A DNA stretch of 33,811 nucleotides, from contig DYNJ01000007.1 in NCBI GenBank assembly GCA_020721085.1, positions 1-33,811 on the forward strand, given 5' to 3'. Shown here piece after piece: positions 9,601 to 17,492 of this stretch. The position numbers were made by a program, and so were the translations under genes. The notes below the pieces were generated by a model, which saw only the letters and a program-made list of their open reading frames with translations, was not told the origin of the DNA and made no database searches. Origin of the DNA: Sulfurovum sp. Lineage in GTDB: Bacteria; Campylobacterota; Campylobacteria; Campylobacterales; Sulfurovaceae. How positions within the stretch are numbered: position 1 is the stretch's first letter; each line of letters opens with the position of its first letter.

Positions 9601-10232
9601 GCGATCAGTTTGATGCCAGTCTCCCGCGAGAGCCGGATAACCTGAGCGTCGATATTGTACTGGTCATCTATGCCATGGCGCATCAACTCAAGATAAAAGT
9701 CATCACCGAACATCTCTTTATACTCAAGCGCAATTTTTTTCGCCTCTTCGTATCCTTTGGCTCCAAATTTGCTGTTTCGTTCCGAGAGATTCATATGCCA
9801 ATTGACCTCGCCCTGCAAACAGGCACTTGAGCAGATCAGCCCTTCACAATACTCACGGAGCAGTTTTTTGTTGATGCGGGGATAATAGTAAAATCCATCA
9901 ATATAGGCACGCGAACTAAGATACATGAGGTTTTTATACCCCTGCTCGTTTTTGGCATACAGGCACAGATGAAACCGCTGACGCGTCGTTTTGTCACCGA
10001 TCTCTTCAAAGTTATGCAGATAACACTCCATGCCTATGATCGGCTTGATCCCCTCTTTGCGCATGGTGGTATAAAAATCTATCGCCCCAAACAGATTGCC
10101 ATGGTCTGTCATCGCCACCGAATCCATGCCAAGCTCTTTGATCTTCTTCGCCAACTCCTTTATCTTGTTGGCGCCGTCAAGCAGGGAGTATTCGGTATGC
10201 AGATGAAGATGGGTAAATTTGGGCTGAGACAT
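6678..10232 (-). CDS. dnaE: DNA polymerase III alpha subunit
   Basis: Catalytic subunit of the replicative DNA polymerase (1184 aa). Domains in order are the PHP domain (FTHLHLHTEYSLLDGANKI at residues 5-23, then MTDHGNLFG), the palm with catalytic aspartates in ISMPDIDMDFCQARR (about 425), the fingers with MLALYRPGPMESGM and GYGFNKSHSAAYAMITFY (about 770), tandem HhH elements near 880, and an OB-fold near 1000. I place the start at 10232 rather than the ORF-track start at 10253. AAGGAG lies 4-5 nt before this ATG, and the family begins directly with the PHP histidines. It is 30 nt downstream of the mqnE stop on the same strand, so the two may be co-transcribed. Confidence 0.96.
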   Translation of the reverse strand: MSQPKFTHLHLHTEYSLLDGANKIKELAKKIKELGMDSVAMTDHGNLFGAIDFYTTMRKEGIKPIIGMECYLHNFEEIGDKTTRQRFHLCLYAKNEQGYKNLMYLSSRAYIDGFYYYPRINKKLLREYCEGLICSSACLQGEVNWHMNLSERNSKFGAKGYEEAKKIALEYKEMFGDDFYLELMRHGIDDQYNIDAQVIRLSRETGIKLIATNDTHYAKQEDADAHEAFMCIAMNKLYDDPARLRHSVHEFYVKSPEEMANIFADIPEAIENTQEIVDKCDLEIKLGNPTPPNFKFARERAAASKLTLPEAEIEYSLENDKVLFKHESRKGLEDRLKIIPPEKHQEYRNRLENEIEIINTMKFPGYMLIVWDFVDAAKQMRIPVGPGRGSAAGSLVAYSLGITDIDPMPYGLLFERFLNPERISMPDIDMDFCQARRQEILDYMVDRYGRANVAQIITFGKLLAKGVIRDVARVLDMPYSKADAMAKLIPDELGIDLENSYKKEPKIKALIESDQQAARVWKFAKALEGLNRNAGTHAAGVVISNEPLWQKTPLFKPSGLDTLATQYSGKYIEDVDLIKFDFLGLKTLTVIEEANKLIEKKTGKRIDFVHEDINDPKVYDYIGTGETSGLFQIESSGMQELAKKLKPNGFEDVIAMLALYRPGPMESGMLDDFVDRKHGRAAITYMFAELEPILKPTYGVIVYQEQVMQIVQTIGGFSLGGADLVRRAMGKKIKEEMDKLKGEFASGAQTKGFDRVKAEELFDLIVKFAGYGFNKSHSAAYAMITFYTSFLKCYYPTEFMAALLTLEKDNTSKVVKYVDETKHMKIQLLPPDINRSDLAFVADKIDGSDVILFGLGAIKGVGDIAINTILEARKESSFDDLGDFISRIDSGKVNKKVIESLIKAGALDGFGYSRKAMLSQIDLIIEAAGKATQAKKMATGSLFGGGEEMTRVDLALDKLPEFEAMQILNFEKESLGFYVSGHPLDQYREILDGIEYTLSSEIDELADGSQALFIGKIEEITEKIAKSGNKFGIANVMDLHGNFELMLFENRLKELEENFDLSKPIAFKVKINKDGDFVRTNILKIESLKDAKKEKIKAIKVQREMPEPQQPPLVLAIELESDKKVIEDLYELAERYPGRRPLELHIKSKLVDVVIVSKVKVSELILEEAKELGVYCEETLIFVE

Positions 10233-10262
10233 AAAGCTCCTTTGCGGTTTCACTAATCTTGA

Positions 10263-11345
10263 CTAATAGCTTTTAAGCTCACGATACAAACTGTCCCGTT
10301 CGATCGGTTCAAATCCGCTGTTTTTGATCAGTCCTACAAACTCATCAAGTTTGAGTCCATGACTGCTTGCAGCGCCGGCTGCGGACTGGATCGACTCTTT
10401 TTCGATCGTACCGTCAAGATCATCGGCTCCAAACTCCTGTGCGATCAATGCCAGACCCACTGTAGAGGTCGCCCAGTAAGCTTTGATATGCGGGATATTG
10501 TCCAGCAAAATCCGGCATATCGCATATGTTTTGAGGATCTCCTGCCCGGTCAAGAACTCTTTGACTTTGAGGAAGTTATTGTCGCGCTGATAGACCAGCG
10601 GTATAAAAGCATTGAATCCGCCTGTTTCATCCTGGAGATCGCGCAGACGGATCATATGGTCGATACGATGAGCACGCTCTTCGATATGCCCAAACAGCAT
10701 CGTTGCATTGCTCATGCGGCCGCGCTGATGCCATTTGCGGTGGATATCCAGCCACCCCTCTGAGGTCACCTTGCCTTTGCAGATAAAATCGCGCACCTGC
10801 TCATCAAATATCTCAGCCCCGCCGCCTGGCATCGAGTCAACTCCGCTATTTATCATCATATCCAAAACCTCATCATGGCTCATCCGGTACTCCTCTGAGA
10901 GAAAATTGACTTCAGCGGCAGTCAGCGCTTTGATATGAAGATCGGGGCAGGCTTCTTTGATCTTACGAAATGCTCCCATGTACCATTCCAAGCCGACTTC
11001 CGGGTTGTGCGCAGAGACGATGTGCACCTCTTTGGCGCCGTGCTCATATGAATTTTTGGCAATATTTAGAATCTCTTCATGGCTCAAGGTGTATTGGCTG
11101 GGGTTTTTCCTGCTTGCAGAATAGGCGCAAAATTTGCAGATATCTTTGCAGATATTAGTGGGGTTGATGTGGCGGTTGATATTGAAATAGCTTTTTGTGC
11201 CGTACCTGCTCTTTCTGATGGCATCCGCCAGAGCGCCAAGAGTGTAGAGGTCAAGGTCATAAAGTGCAACGCCCTCTTGACGGTTGAGTCGTTCTTTGTT
11301 TTTGACCTTTTGGGTCAAAGCGCTCTTGTCTATCATTCTGCTCAT
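10263..11345 (-). CDS. mqnE: Aminofutalosine synthase (radical SAM), menaquinone biosynthesis
   Basis: Radical SAM enzyme of the futalosine route to menaquinone. It joins 3-[(1-carboxyvinyl)oxy]benzoate to S-adenosylmethionine to give aminofutalosine. The protein (360 aa) has the cluster motif CKDICKFCAY near residue 66 in the setting HINPTNICKDICKFC. It also has HIVSAHNPEVGLEWYM, the diagnostic GVDSMPGGGAEIFDEQVRD near 182 and NATMLFGHIEERAHRIDHM followed by LRDLQDETGGFNAFIPLVYQ. These separate MqnE from its paralog MqnC. The futalosine pathway is the standard menaquinone route in Campylobacterota. It starts at 11345, close to the divergent glnD gene (58 bp between the start codons), so their promoters share a short intergenic region. 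Confidence 0.93.
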   Translation of the reverse strand: MSRMIDKSALTQKVKNKERLNRQEGVALYDLDLYTLGALADAIRKSRYGTKSYFNINRHINPTNICKDICKFCAYSASRKNPSQYTLSHEEILNIAKNSYEHGAKEVHIVSAHNPEVGLEWYMGAFRKIKEACPDLHIKALTAAEVNFLSEEYRMSHDEVLDMMINSGVDSMPGGGAEIFDEQVRDFICKGKVTSEGWLDIHRKWHQRGRMSNATMLFGHIEERAHRIDHMIRLRDLQDETGGFNAFIPLVYQRDNNFLKVKEFLTGQEILKTYAICRILLDNIPHIKAYWATSTVGLALIAQEFGADDLDGTIEKESIQSAAGAASSHGLKLDEFVGLIKNSGFEPIERDSLYRELKSY

Positions 11346-11374
11346 TTTTCGGCTGCTCTTTTTTGATTTTTTGG

Positions 11375-11380
11375 TATTAT
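11375..11380 (+). promoter_or_regulatory. Probable extended -10 element of glnD-glmS
   Basis: TGGTATTAT (a TG extension plus TATTAT) lies 23 nt upstream of the glnD ATG in the 58-bp divergent gap to mqnE. A T-rich tract lies upstream, as in Campylobacter-type promoters. Confidence 0.45.
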
Positions 11381-11403
11381 AGCAAAAAACCTAAAGAGCA
11401 AAG

Positions 11404-13884
11404 ATGGATTCCATAAGAGAAAAGATTGACGAGCTGCTCCACCAAGATGCCGATGATTTCGTCATCGCAAAAATCCTTAAATCCGATATTCAAGCTTATT
11501 TTACTACACTTGATGAGAGTTTTGAGAACTCAGGCGGCAAAGATTTTCTGGTCAAGCACACCCGCAAGATCGACTCTATGCTCAAACTTATTTTTGCAAT
11601 TGCCGCAAGAAGAATGTTCGAAGCATACCAGCCGATGAAAAACACGCTTCCACTGGTATTGGTTGCGCTGGGAAGCTATGGACGAGAAGAGCTCTGCGTA
11701 CATTCCGATATAGATCTGATGATCGTTTATAAGGATATTCCCGGCTATAATCTCAAGGAGATTATCGAAAAAATCCTCTATCTGCTCTGGGACAGCGGAT
11801 TGAAATTGGGACACCGCGTACATAATATCAATGAACTCTTGGATGTTTCCAGAAGTGACAACACCATCAAAACAGCGATGATAGAATCACGATATATCGA
11901 AGGGTCATCATTTTTATGGACATGGACGCAAAATGCTCTCAATGCCATCAGGCACGATGATATCGAGACATTTATAAGTCTCAAGCTCACAGAGCAGGAT
12001 CAGATGCATATCAAGTTTCCTTTTACGATGCAGCCCAATCTCAAAGAGGGGGTTGGAGGCCTGAGAGACGCCAATCTTGTTTACTGGATCGGAAAAGCGC
12101 GATACAATATCGACCGCATCAACGACCTTCCGGAAACGCTGATCGACGAGCATGCCTACAGAGAGTTTCGCATAGCTTTGGAGTTTATTTTTCGTGTCCG
12201 TTCCGCTTTGCATCTGGTAACTGGCAAAAAAGAGGATATTCTCCATCTCGATCTCATCCCGTCAGTTGCGCACTATCTTGGCTATAGAGATGATAGAATT
12301 TCACATGTCAAATTCGCCGGCAAGGTTTTCTCTTGTCTTAAAATCATACAGCTCTATACCACTATCTGGGCAGACCTGCTGTGCGCCGACTATCCGTTGC
12401 ATCAAACCAAAAACGAAGGCTTACTGCCTCCTGTGGCAGAGAAAGAACCGCATAGCCTTTTGGATCTGCTAAAACTCCTCGATCACTATGCAAGCGATGA
12501 ATATCGCGTATCGCCGGCTTTGCTCTGTCAATTGCTCGAGGCACCAAAACCGGCGAGGCTCACCAATAAATATACTCATGTCATTCGTGATATTTTTCGT
12601 CAAAAGCACGCCCACAGCGCCCTTAATGCCATTTGGGAAGCACGCCTGCTCTCATTCGTCATCCCGTCAGTCAATAAGGTGATCGACCTTCCACAGTTTG
12701 ACGGATACCACGAATACCCTGTCGATGCCCATCTGCTACAGTGCCTATACTGTCTTGAACACATCAAGGACGAAGCAATCAAAACTATTTTTGACGCGCT
12801 TGAAGCACCTGAAAAGGAGATGCTGAAAATTGTCACCTTTATGCACGATGCAGGCAAAGGACGCATCAAGAGCCACTCTTTGGTAGGCGCATCGCTTTTT
12901 AAGGCATTTGCCAAAAAACTAGGGCTAAGCGAGGCATTGATTGAAGATGGGGCTACCTTGATCCAATACCACACACTGATGAGCAATGTTGCACAAAGAG
13001 AAGATCTTTATAGCGAAAAAACCATACTCGAATTTGCGTCTCATTTTAAAACTAAAAAGATGATCGATATGATCTATATTCTCACTTATGCCGATCTCAA
13101 TGGAGTGGGAGATCGTGTATATAACTCATTTAATGCCAGCTTGATTCAGACTTTATACACCCAATCGCTTGAAGCGCTCGAACATGGCAGTATGCTAGAC
13201 GAAACGGCAAAGCGCGTAGAAAAAGAGGAGCATCTCAAGCGCACAGAACAGTTCAAAACACTGCCTAGTACTACACAAAAAATGATCCTCTCTATCCCTT
13301 CAAATCTTATGTTTCTGAGATATCGTCCAGAACAGATTATCCGGATTGCAACCGAAGGATTACAGACCAAACAGTTCATCTACAAGATCAGCAACAGCCC
13401 TTTTTTGACTATTGAATTGACCCGAAAGGAGGACTTCCAGATCGGATATATGCTATCCAAACTCTCCCGCCTCAATCTAGTCAATATGGACATTTGCAAA
13501 CTCTCAAATGATCTTAAATACTTTAAATTTGACTTCAGCGAACCGGTTGAAGATGATGAGATACCATTCATCAAGACCTTGATCCATGAGTCGTTCGGAT
13601 CCAAGAAAACACCCAATCTTTCAGTACCGGTCATCACCGAGAAAGAGATCAAAATAGACCGAAACCATTCCAAAAACTATGCAAAAATGGAACTCAACAC
13701 AAAGGATCAAAAAGGGCTGATTGCCCATCTGATGATCATTTTTGATGAACTGGGAGTTGATATCGCAACCGCCAAGATCCATACACACAAAAATCGCGCC
13801 CGCGACCTCTTCCTCATCGAAAAAAACAGGAACTTTTGCCAAAATATCGGTACAATTATCAAAAAATTGGCTTCAAAGGTATAA
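11404..13884 (+). CDS. glnD: [Protein-PII] uridylyltransferase/uridylyl-removing enzyme
   Basis: Nitrogen-status sensor that uridylylates or deuridylylates PII proteins in response to glutamine. The 826-aa protein has the nucleotidyltransferase motif GSYGREELCVHSDIDLMIVY near residue 97, an HD hydrolase motif TFMHDAGKGRIKSHS near 480 and a C-terminal ACT region near 760-826 (MELNTKDQKGLIAHLMIIFDEL). It is slightly shorter than enterobacterial GlnD, with a less obvious first ACT domain. The HD block reads HDAGKG where many relatives have HDIAKG, and the His-Asp pair is kept. The stop codon is only 2 nt before the glmS start, so expression of the PII-modifying enzyme is tied to a glutamine-consuming enzyme. 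Confidence 0.9.
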   Translation: MDSIREKIDELLHQDADDFVIAKILKSDIQAYFTTLDESFENSGGKDFLVKHTRKIDSMLKLIFAIAARRMFEAYQPMKNTLPLVLVALGSYGREELCVHSDIDLMIVYKDIPGYNLKEIIEKILYLLWDSGLKLGHRVHNINELLDVSRSDNTIKTAMIESRYIEGSSFLWTWTQNALNAIRHDDIETFISLKLTEQDQMHIKFPFTMQPNLKEGVGGLRDANLVYWIGKARYNIDRINDLPETLIDEHAYREFRIALEFIFRVRSALHLVTGKKEDILHLDLIPSVAHYLGYRDDRISHVKFAGKVFSCLKIIQLYTTIWADLLCADYPLHQTKNEGLLPPVAEKEPHSLLDLLKLLDHYASDEYRVSPALLCQLLEAPKPARLTNKYTHVIRDIFRQKHAHSALNAIWEARLLSFVIPSVNKVIDLPQFDGYHEYPVDAHLLQCLYCLEHIKDEAIKTIFDALEAPEKEMLKIVTFMHDAGKGRIKSHSLVGASLFKAFAKKLGLSEALIEDGATLIQYHTLMSNVAQREDLYSEKTILEFASHFKTKKMIDMIYILTYADLNGVGDRVYNSFNASLIQTLYTQSLEALEHGSMLDETAKRVEKEEHLKRTEQFKTLPSTTQKMILSIPSNLMFLRYRPEQIIRIATEGLQTKQFIYKISNSPFLTIELTRKEDFQIGYMLSKLSRLNLVNMDICKLSNDLKYFKFDFSEPVEDDEIPFIKTLIHESFGSKKTPNLSVPVITEKEIKIDRNHSKNYAKMELNTKDQKGLIAHLMIIFDELGVDIATAKIHTHKNRARDLFLIEKNRNFCQNIGTIIKKLASKV

Positions 13885-13886
13885 AT

Positions 13887-15695
13887 ATGTGCGGTATAGT
13901 TGGATATTTGGGCAAAAGGGAGAAAAAAGAGCTGCTTCTAGACGGTCTGCAGGAGCTTGAGTACAGAGGCTATGATTCGGCCGGTATAGCCATCATAGAA
14001 GACGATCAGCTCAACAACTTCAAAGCCGTCGGCAAACTGGCGAACCTTCGGGAAAAGACCAAAGATTTCCACTCAGAAGGCTTCGGTATCTCGATCGGCC
14101 ATACGCGCTGGGCGACACACGGCAAACCTACCGAGCTCAATGCCCACCCTCATCTAGGTCAGTATAGCTATGTGGTACACAACGGCATCATTGAAAACTA
14201 TCAAGATCTCAAAGCCGAGCTTCAAAACGACGGGATCAGCTTTTTGAGTCAAACCGATACCGAAACGATCGTCCATCTTTTCGAAAAATACAACAAAATT
14301 TCATCAACTCCCTTTGAAGCCTTTGCCAAAACGATAGAACGGCTACACGGCGCATTCGCTACGCTATTGATCACCGAAGCGGCTCCGGATACGATCTTTT
14401 TCGCCAAAAACGGATCGCCGATGCTGATCGGATTTGACGCGGACGAAGTATATTTCGCCTCTTCTGACACCCCCATCATCGGCAAAGCGACACAAGTCTA
14501 TTATCTTGAAGACGGCGAATACGGCTACGCCAAAAGCGGGGAAGTCAAACTCTTCGACGCCAAAGGCGCGCGCGCAATCCAAAAACAGCCGCTCGCCACA
14601 GACAAAGCCATGGCGCAAAAAGACGGCTACCGCTTCTTTATGGAAAAAGAGATTTACGAGCAAAGCAGCGTGATCAGTGACACAATGATCGGACGCGTGA
14701 GAGACAAGGAGATCTATTTTGAAGAGCTTGACTCTGCCTTTTTTGAAGGGATCAATGCCATCAAAATCTGCGCTTGCGGCACCAGCTACCATGCGGCATT
14801 GACCTCCGGCTATCTGTTCGAACGGCTTGCCAAGATCAGATGTGATGTCGAGATCGCCAGTGAATTTCGCTATAAAGAACCTCTGCTTGATCCGTCAACT
14901 CTTTTTGTAACGATCTCACAAAGCGGAGAAACTGCCGATACGCTTGAGGCCTTGAAGATGGCAAAAAGAGCAGGGCTAAAAAGCCTTTCTATCTGCAATG
15001 TGGACAACTCATCAATCGTCAGAGAGAGCGATGCAGTCATATTGACAAGAGCCGGTATTGAAAAGGGGGTAGCGAGCACCAAAGCATTTGCTACTCAAGC
15101 GATGGTTCTTTGGATGCTCAGCGTCTATTTGGCTCAAAAAAGACAAACTATGTCCGATGAGGCTAAAGCTATCGAGATCACCGCTATGCTTCAGACACCA
15201 AAATCCCTATTGGTCACCGAGGAGCTTCACGGCAAACTGCACAGGCTCTCCAAGCGCTATCTGCATGGACACGGTTTCTTCTTTATCGGCAGGGATATCT
15301 TCTATCCATTGGCGCTTGAAGGTGCGCTCAAACTCAAAGAGATCTCATACCTTCATGCCGAAGGATATCCTGCCGGAGAGATGAAACATGGTCCCATCGC
15401 CCTTGCGGACAGTAAACTGTTCACTATCGCCCTGATGCCAAAAACCGTCCATTACGACAAGATTAAAAGCAATGTCGAAGAGCTGAGCGCACGGGATGCC
15501 ACAATTTTGGCTATCTCTCCGGAGCCTTTCACTCTTGCTGATGATTTTATCCAGACAATTTATGCCAGCCATCCTATGCTTGAGTTTTTTGAGATGATGG
15601 TGGTCACACAGATTTTGGCGCTTGAGATCGCGGTAAGACTTGGCAATGATGTCGATATGCCAAGAAACTTAGCCAAAAGCGTCACTGTAGAATAA
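13887..15695 (+). CDS. glmS: Glutamine-fructose-6-phosphate aminotransferase (isomerizing)
   Basis: Makes glucosamine-6-phosphate from fructose-6-phosphate and glutamine, the first step toward UDP-GlcNAc for peptidoglycan and LPS. The 602-aa protein begins MCGIVGYLG; cysteine 2 is the glutaminase nucleophile, which fixes the start at 13887 (the ORF-track start at 13836 is 17 codons too early). The amidotransferase domain contains GHTRWATHGKPTELNAHPH. Two SIS domains follow (CGTSYHAALTSGYLFE, ISQSGETADTLEALK near 355; IGRDIFYPLALEGALKLKE near 480), ending in the conserved PRNLAKSVTVE. No glmS ribozyme could be present, since the gap to glnD is 2 nt. It is probably the second gene of a glnD-glmS operon. 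Confidence 0.96.
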   Translation: MCGIVGYLGKREKKELLLDGLQELEYRGYDSAGIAIIEDDQLNNFKAVGKLANLREKTKDFHSEGFGISIGHTRWATHGKPTELNAHPHLGQYSYVVHNGIIENYQDLKAELQNDGISFLSQTDTETIVHLFEKYNKISSTPFEAFAKTIERLHGAFATLLITEAAPDTIFFAKNGSPMLIGFDADEVYFASSDTPIIGKATQVYYLEDGEYGYAKSGEVKLFDAKGARAIQKQPLATDKAMAQKDGYRFFMEKEIYEQSSVISDTMIGRVRDKEIYFEELDSAFFEGINAIKICACGTSYHAALTSGYLFERLAKIRCDVEIASEFRYKEPLLDPSTLFVTISQSGETADTLEALKMAKRAGLKSLSICNVDNSSIVRESDAVILTRAGIEKGVASTKAFATQAMVLWMLSVYLAQKRQTMSDEAKAIEITAMLQTPKSLLVTEELHGKLHRLSKRYLHGHGFFFIGRDIFYPLALEGALKLKEISYLHAEGYPAGEMKHGPIALADSKLFTIALMPKTVHYDKIKSNVEELSARDATILAISPEPFTLADDFIQTIYASHPMLEFFEMMVVTQILALEIAVRLGNDVDMPRNLAKSVTVE

Positions 15696-15736
15696 GCAAA
15701 TCTAAAACTTTTAGACAACGGGGTAATTTTAGTTTA

Positions 15737-16522
15737 ATGATAAAAAAAGTATCCAGAAGAATATATAGCGACTATCTGATGCCATCAAGGCTTGAAGAGT
15801 ATGAACGCGTAATTGTGGAGGCGAAAATAAACGGATACGAGCACTATAGTATTCGTGATTTGGTTGAAAGTTTAGAACGAAATGAGATGATACCGCAGAA
15901 GATATTTGTGCATCGGCATGATATCGACACAGATGTCAAAACCGCCAGAATGATGTTCGAGATAGAAAAGAAACACGGCATTAGATCAAGTTCTTATTTC
16001 CGGCTCTCCACACTTGATTTTGAACTTATGAAAGAGATCGAAGAGTTTGGCAGCGAGGCGAGTTATCATTTTGAAGAGATCGCCACATACGCCAAACGAA
16101 AACATATCAAAAACGCTACACAAGTCCGCAAACATTTTGCCGCCATACAAGATGATTTTCTGGACAATCTAAAAATGATCGAAGAAAAACTTGGCAGCAA
16201 GATCGTTACAGTCGCCAGCCATGGTGATTTTGCCAACAGAAAACTAAAAATCATCAATCATGAGCTGCTCGATGATATGTCATTTCGCCAACGATGCGGT
16301 TTGAAGTGTGAATGCTACGATGAATATCTGATGAAAAATTTTGACTCGAGAATCAGTGACAAGCCCTATCCGGTCTATTATGCCCCCGAGTCTGTGTTTG
16401 ATGCGATTACACAAGGCAAGAAACATATTTATTTCTTGACACATCCGAAGCAGTGGAAGACAAGCGCTATTGATACTACAAAAGAAAGTATTGCAAGGCT
16501 AGCCGAATCGGTTCGCTGGTAG
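15737..16522 (+). CDS. Polysaccharide deacetylase-like (NodB-fold) protein
   Basis: A 261-aa protein without signal peptide. Its core FVHRHDIDTDVKTARMMFEIEKKHG (about 58-82), followed by SSSYFRLSTLD, matches the first metal-binding motif of NodB-like polysaccharide deacetylases and related families (R-H-D-x-D followed by an alternation with T/S-Y-F). Later landmarks are SYHFEEIA near 109, VASHGDF near 153 and YFLTHPKQW near 234, which could supply the remaining catalytic histidines. The natural substrate is unknown. Members of this group often lie in surface-polysaccharide loci, but here the neighbours are glmS (41 bp upstream, which supplies the amino-sugar precursor) and a convergent small gene. 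No strong Shine-Dalgarno sequence precedes the ATG. Confidence 0.65.
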   Translation: MIKKVSRRIYSDYLMPSRLEEYERVIVEAKINGYEHYSIRDLVESLERNEMIPQKIFVHRHDIDTDVKTARMMFEIEKKHGIRSSSYFRLSTLDFELMKEIEEFGSEASYHFEEIATYAKRKHIKNATQVRKHFAAIQDDFLDNLKMIEEKLGSKIVTVASHGDFANRKLKIINHELLDDMSFRQRCGLKCECYDEYLMKNFDSRISDKPYPVYYAPESVFDAITQGKKHIYFLTHPKQWKTSAIDTTKESIARLAESVRW

Positions 16523-16530
16523 TCAGGTCT

Positions 16531-16788
16531 CTACTCCTCCGTTTTGAGCTCCATTAGCTCTTCAAGCAGAGCCTCTACCTCTTCGTCATCGATCTCGTCT
16601 CGTGAGAGTTCATCCAATATTGAAAAACACTCCGTCCTCATCTCCCTAAGCTCTTCAAGCTCCTCTTTTTGCTCTTGACTTGCACTCCCGGAATCATCTA
16701 TGGCTTCAAACATTTCATCGATCGCGATCTCCAGATCAGGGATGATCTCAAGCTCCAACAGATTTTGAAGTTTTTGTTTATTTGTCAT
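16531..16788 (-). CDS. Small acidic hypothetical protein
   Basis: An 85-aa, strongly acidic protein, rich in Glu, Leu and Asp and without cysteine-rich or membrane segments except one cysteine near residue 54. Long stretches such as EQKEELEELREMRTEC and DDEEVEALLEELMELKTEE suggest two or three amphipathic helices and perhaps a coiled coil. I do not recognise the family. It has a good ribosome binding site (AAGGAAAATT before ATG) and its own TATAAT upstream, which supports it as a real gene. It lies just downstream of ribA on the same strand and converges on the deacetylase-like gene with only 8 nt between stops. Confidence 0.75.
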   Translation of the reverse strand: MTNKQKLQNLLELEIIPDLEIAIDEMFEAIDDSGSASQEQKEELEELREMRTECFSILDELSRDEIDDEEVEALLEELMELKTEE

Positions 16789-16805
16789 AATTTTCCTTTT
16801 TTTGG

Positions 16806-16811
16806 ATTATA
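16806..16811 (-). promoter_or_regulatory. Probable -10 element of the small acidic protein gene
   Basis: The minus strand reads TTGATATAATCC, a perfect TATAAT 18 nt upstream of the start, in the 32-nt gap after ribA. The spacing leaves a very short leader that still contains AAGGA. Confidence 0.45.
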
Positions 16812-16820
16812 TCAATTTTT

Positions 16821-17387
16821 TTACAAAAGATGTCCCAATTTATCTTTTTTTGTCTTGAGATAGTCGGCATTATATGGATTTTCGACGATCTTGATAGGAA
16901 GCCGTTCGACGATCTCAACCTCTTTGAGGCTCTCTATCTTTTTTGGATTGTTGGTCAGCAGTCTGATCTTTGAGAGTCCGAAATGACGAAGTATAAATTC
17001 GACGATCCCATAAGTTCGTTCATCTGCCGAGAAACCAAGCTGATGGTTCGCGTCCACCGTATTGTACCCTTTGTCTTGGAGCGCATAAGCATTGACTTTA
17101 TTCAGAAGTCCGATATTGCGCCCCTCTTGGCGATGATAGATCACCATCCCGCCCTCTTTGGAGATCATTTGAAGTGCAAATTGAAGCTGTTCGCCGCAAT
17201 CACACTTGACAGACCCCAGAGCATCTCCGGTCAAACATTCTGAATGCACCCGAACAATAGGAGTTTCGGGAAGCACATCGGTAAAAACTGCCAAATGCTC
17301 CTTGTCGCCCTCTTTAAAAGCCTGGATACGAAATGTCCCGTATTTGGTCGGCAACGATGCTGTTTCTGATATCTTGATGTTTTTCAT
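16821..17387 (-). CDS. ribA: GTP cyclohydrolase II (stand-alone)
   Basis: First enzyme of riboflavin synthesis: it opens GTP to give the pyrimidine precursor, formate and pyrophosphate. The 188-aa protein is the single-domain form, not fused to dihydroxybutanone-phosphate synthase. It has the zinc and GTP-binding block VRVHSECLTGDALGSVKCDCG (three cysteines, about 46-66), YHRQEGRNIGLLNKVNAYALQ near 84, the catalytic ERTYGI segment near 124 and LTNNPKKIESLK near 144. There is no Shine-Dalgarno sequence before the ATG, while a perfect TATAAT lies only 6 nt upstream, so the transcript may begin at or next to the start codon. It is divergent from hemB. Confidence 0.95.
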   Translation of the reverse strand: MKNIKISETASLPTKYGTFRIQAFKEGDKEHLAVFTDVLPETPIVRVHSECLTGDALGSVKCDCGEQLQFALQMISKEGGMVIYHRQEGRNIGLLNKVNAYALQDKGYNTVDANHQLGFSADERTYGIVEFILRHFGLSKIRLLTNNPKKIESLKEVEIVERLPIKIVENPYNADYLKTKKDKLGHLL

Positions 17388-17393
17388 AGATGA

Positions 17394-17399
17394 ATTATA
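17394..17399 (-). promoter_or_regulatory. -10 element of ribA, unusually close to the start codon
   Basis: The minus strand reads AAGTATAATTCATCTATG. TATAAT ends 6 nt before the ATG, which would put the transcription start on or beside the start codon. No AGGAG-like site lies in between. Confidence 0.5.
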
Positions 17400-17453
17400 C
17401 TTTATGGCGCCTGCAATACCCCTAAAAGAGGTGAGACCTTAGCTGCATTACTA

Positions 17454-17459
17454 TATAAT
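17454..17459 (+). promoter_or_regulatory. Probable -10 element of hemB
   Basis: TTACTATATAATAGG contains a perfect TATAAT 33 nt upstream of the hemB ATG in the 105-bp divergent region with ribA. No -35 is obvious. Confidence 0.5.
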
Positions 17460-17492
17460 AGGCCTTAAGATTACAATCCAAAGGTTCTGACC

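Noticed and set aside
15701-15715. TCTAAAA-C-TTTTAGA palindrome after glmS
   Set aside because: It is short and AT-rich without a T run or adjacent promoter signal, and is likely to occur by chance.
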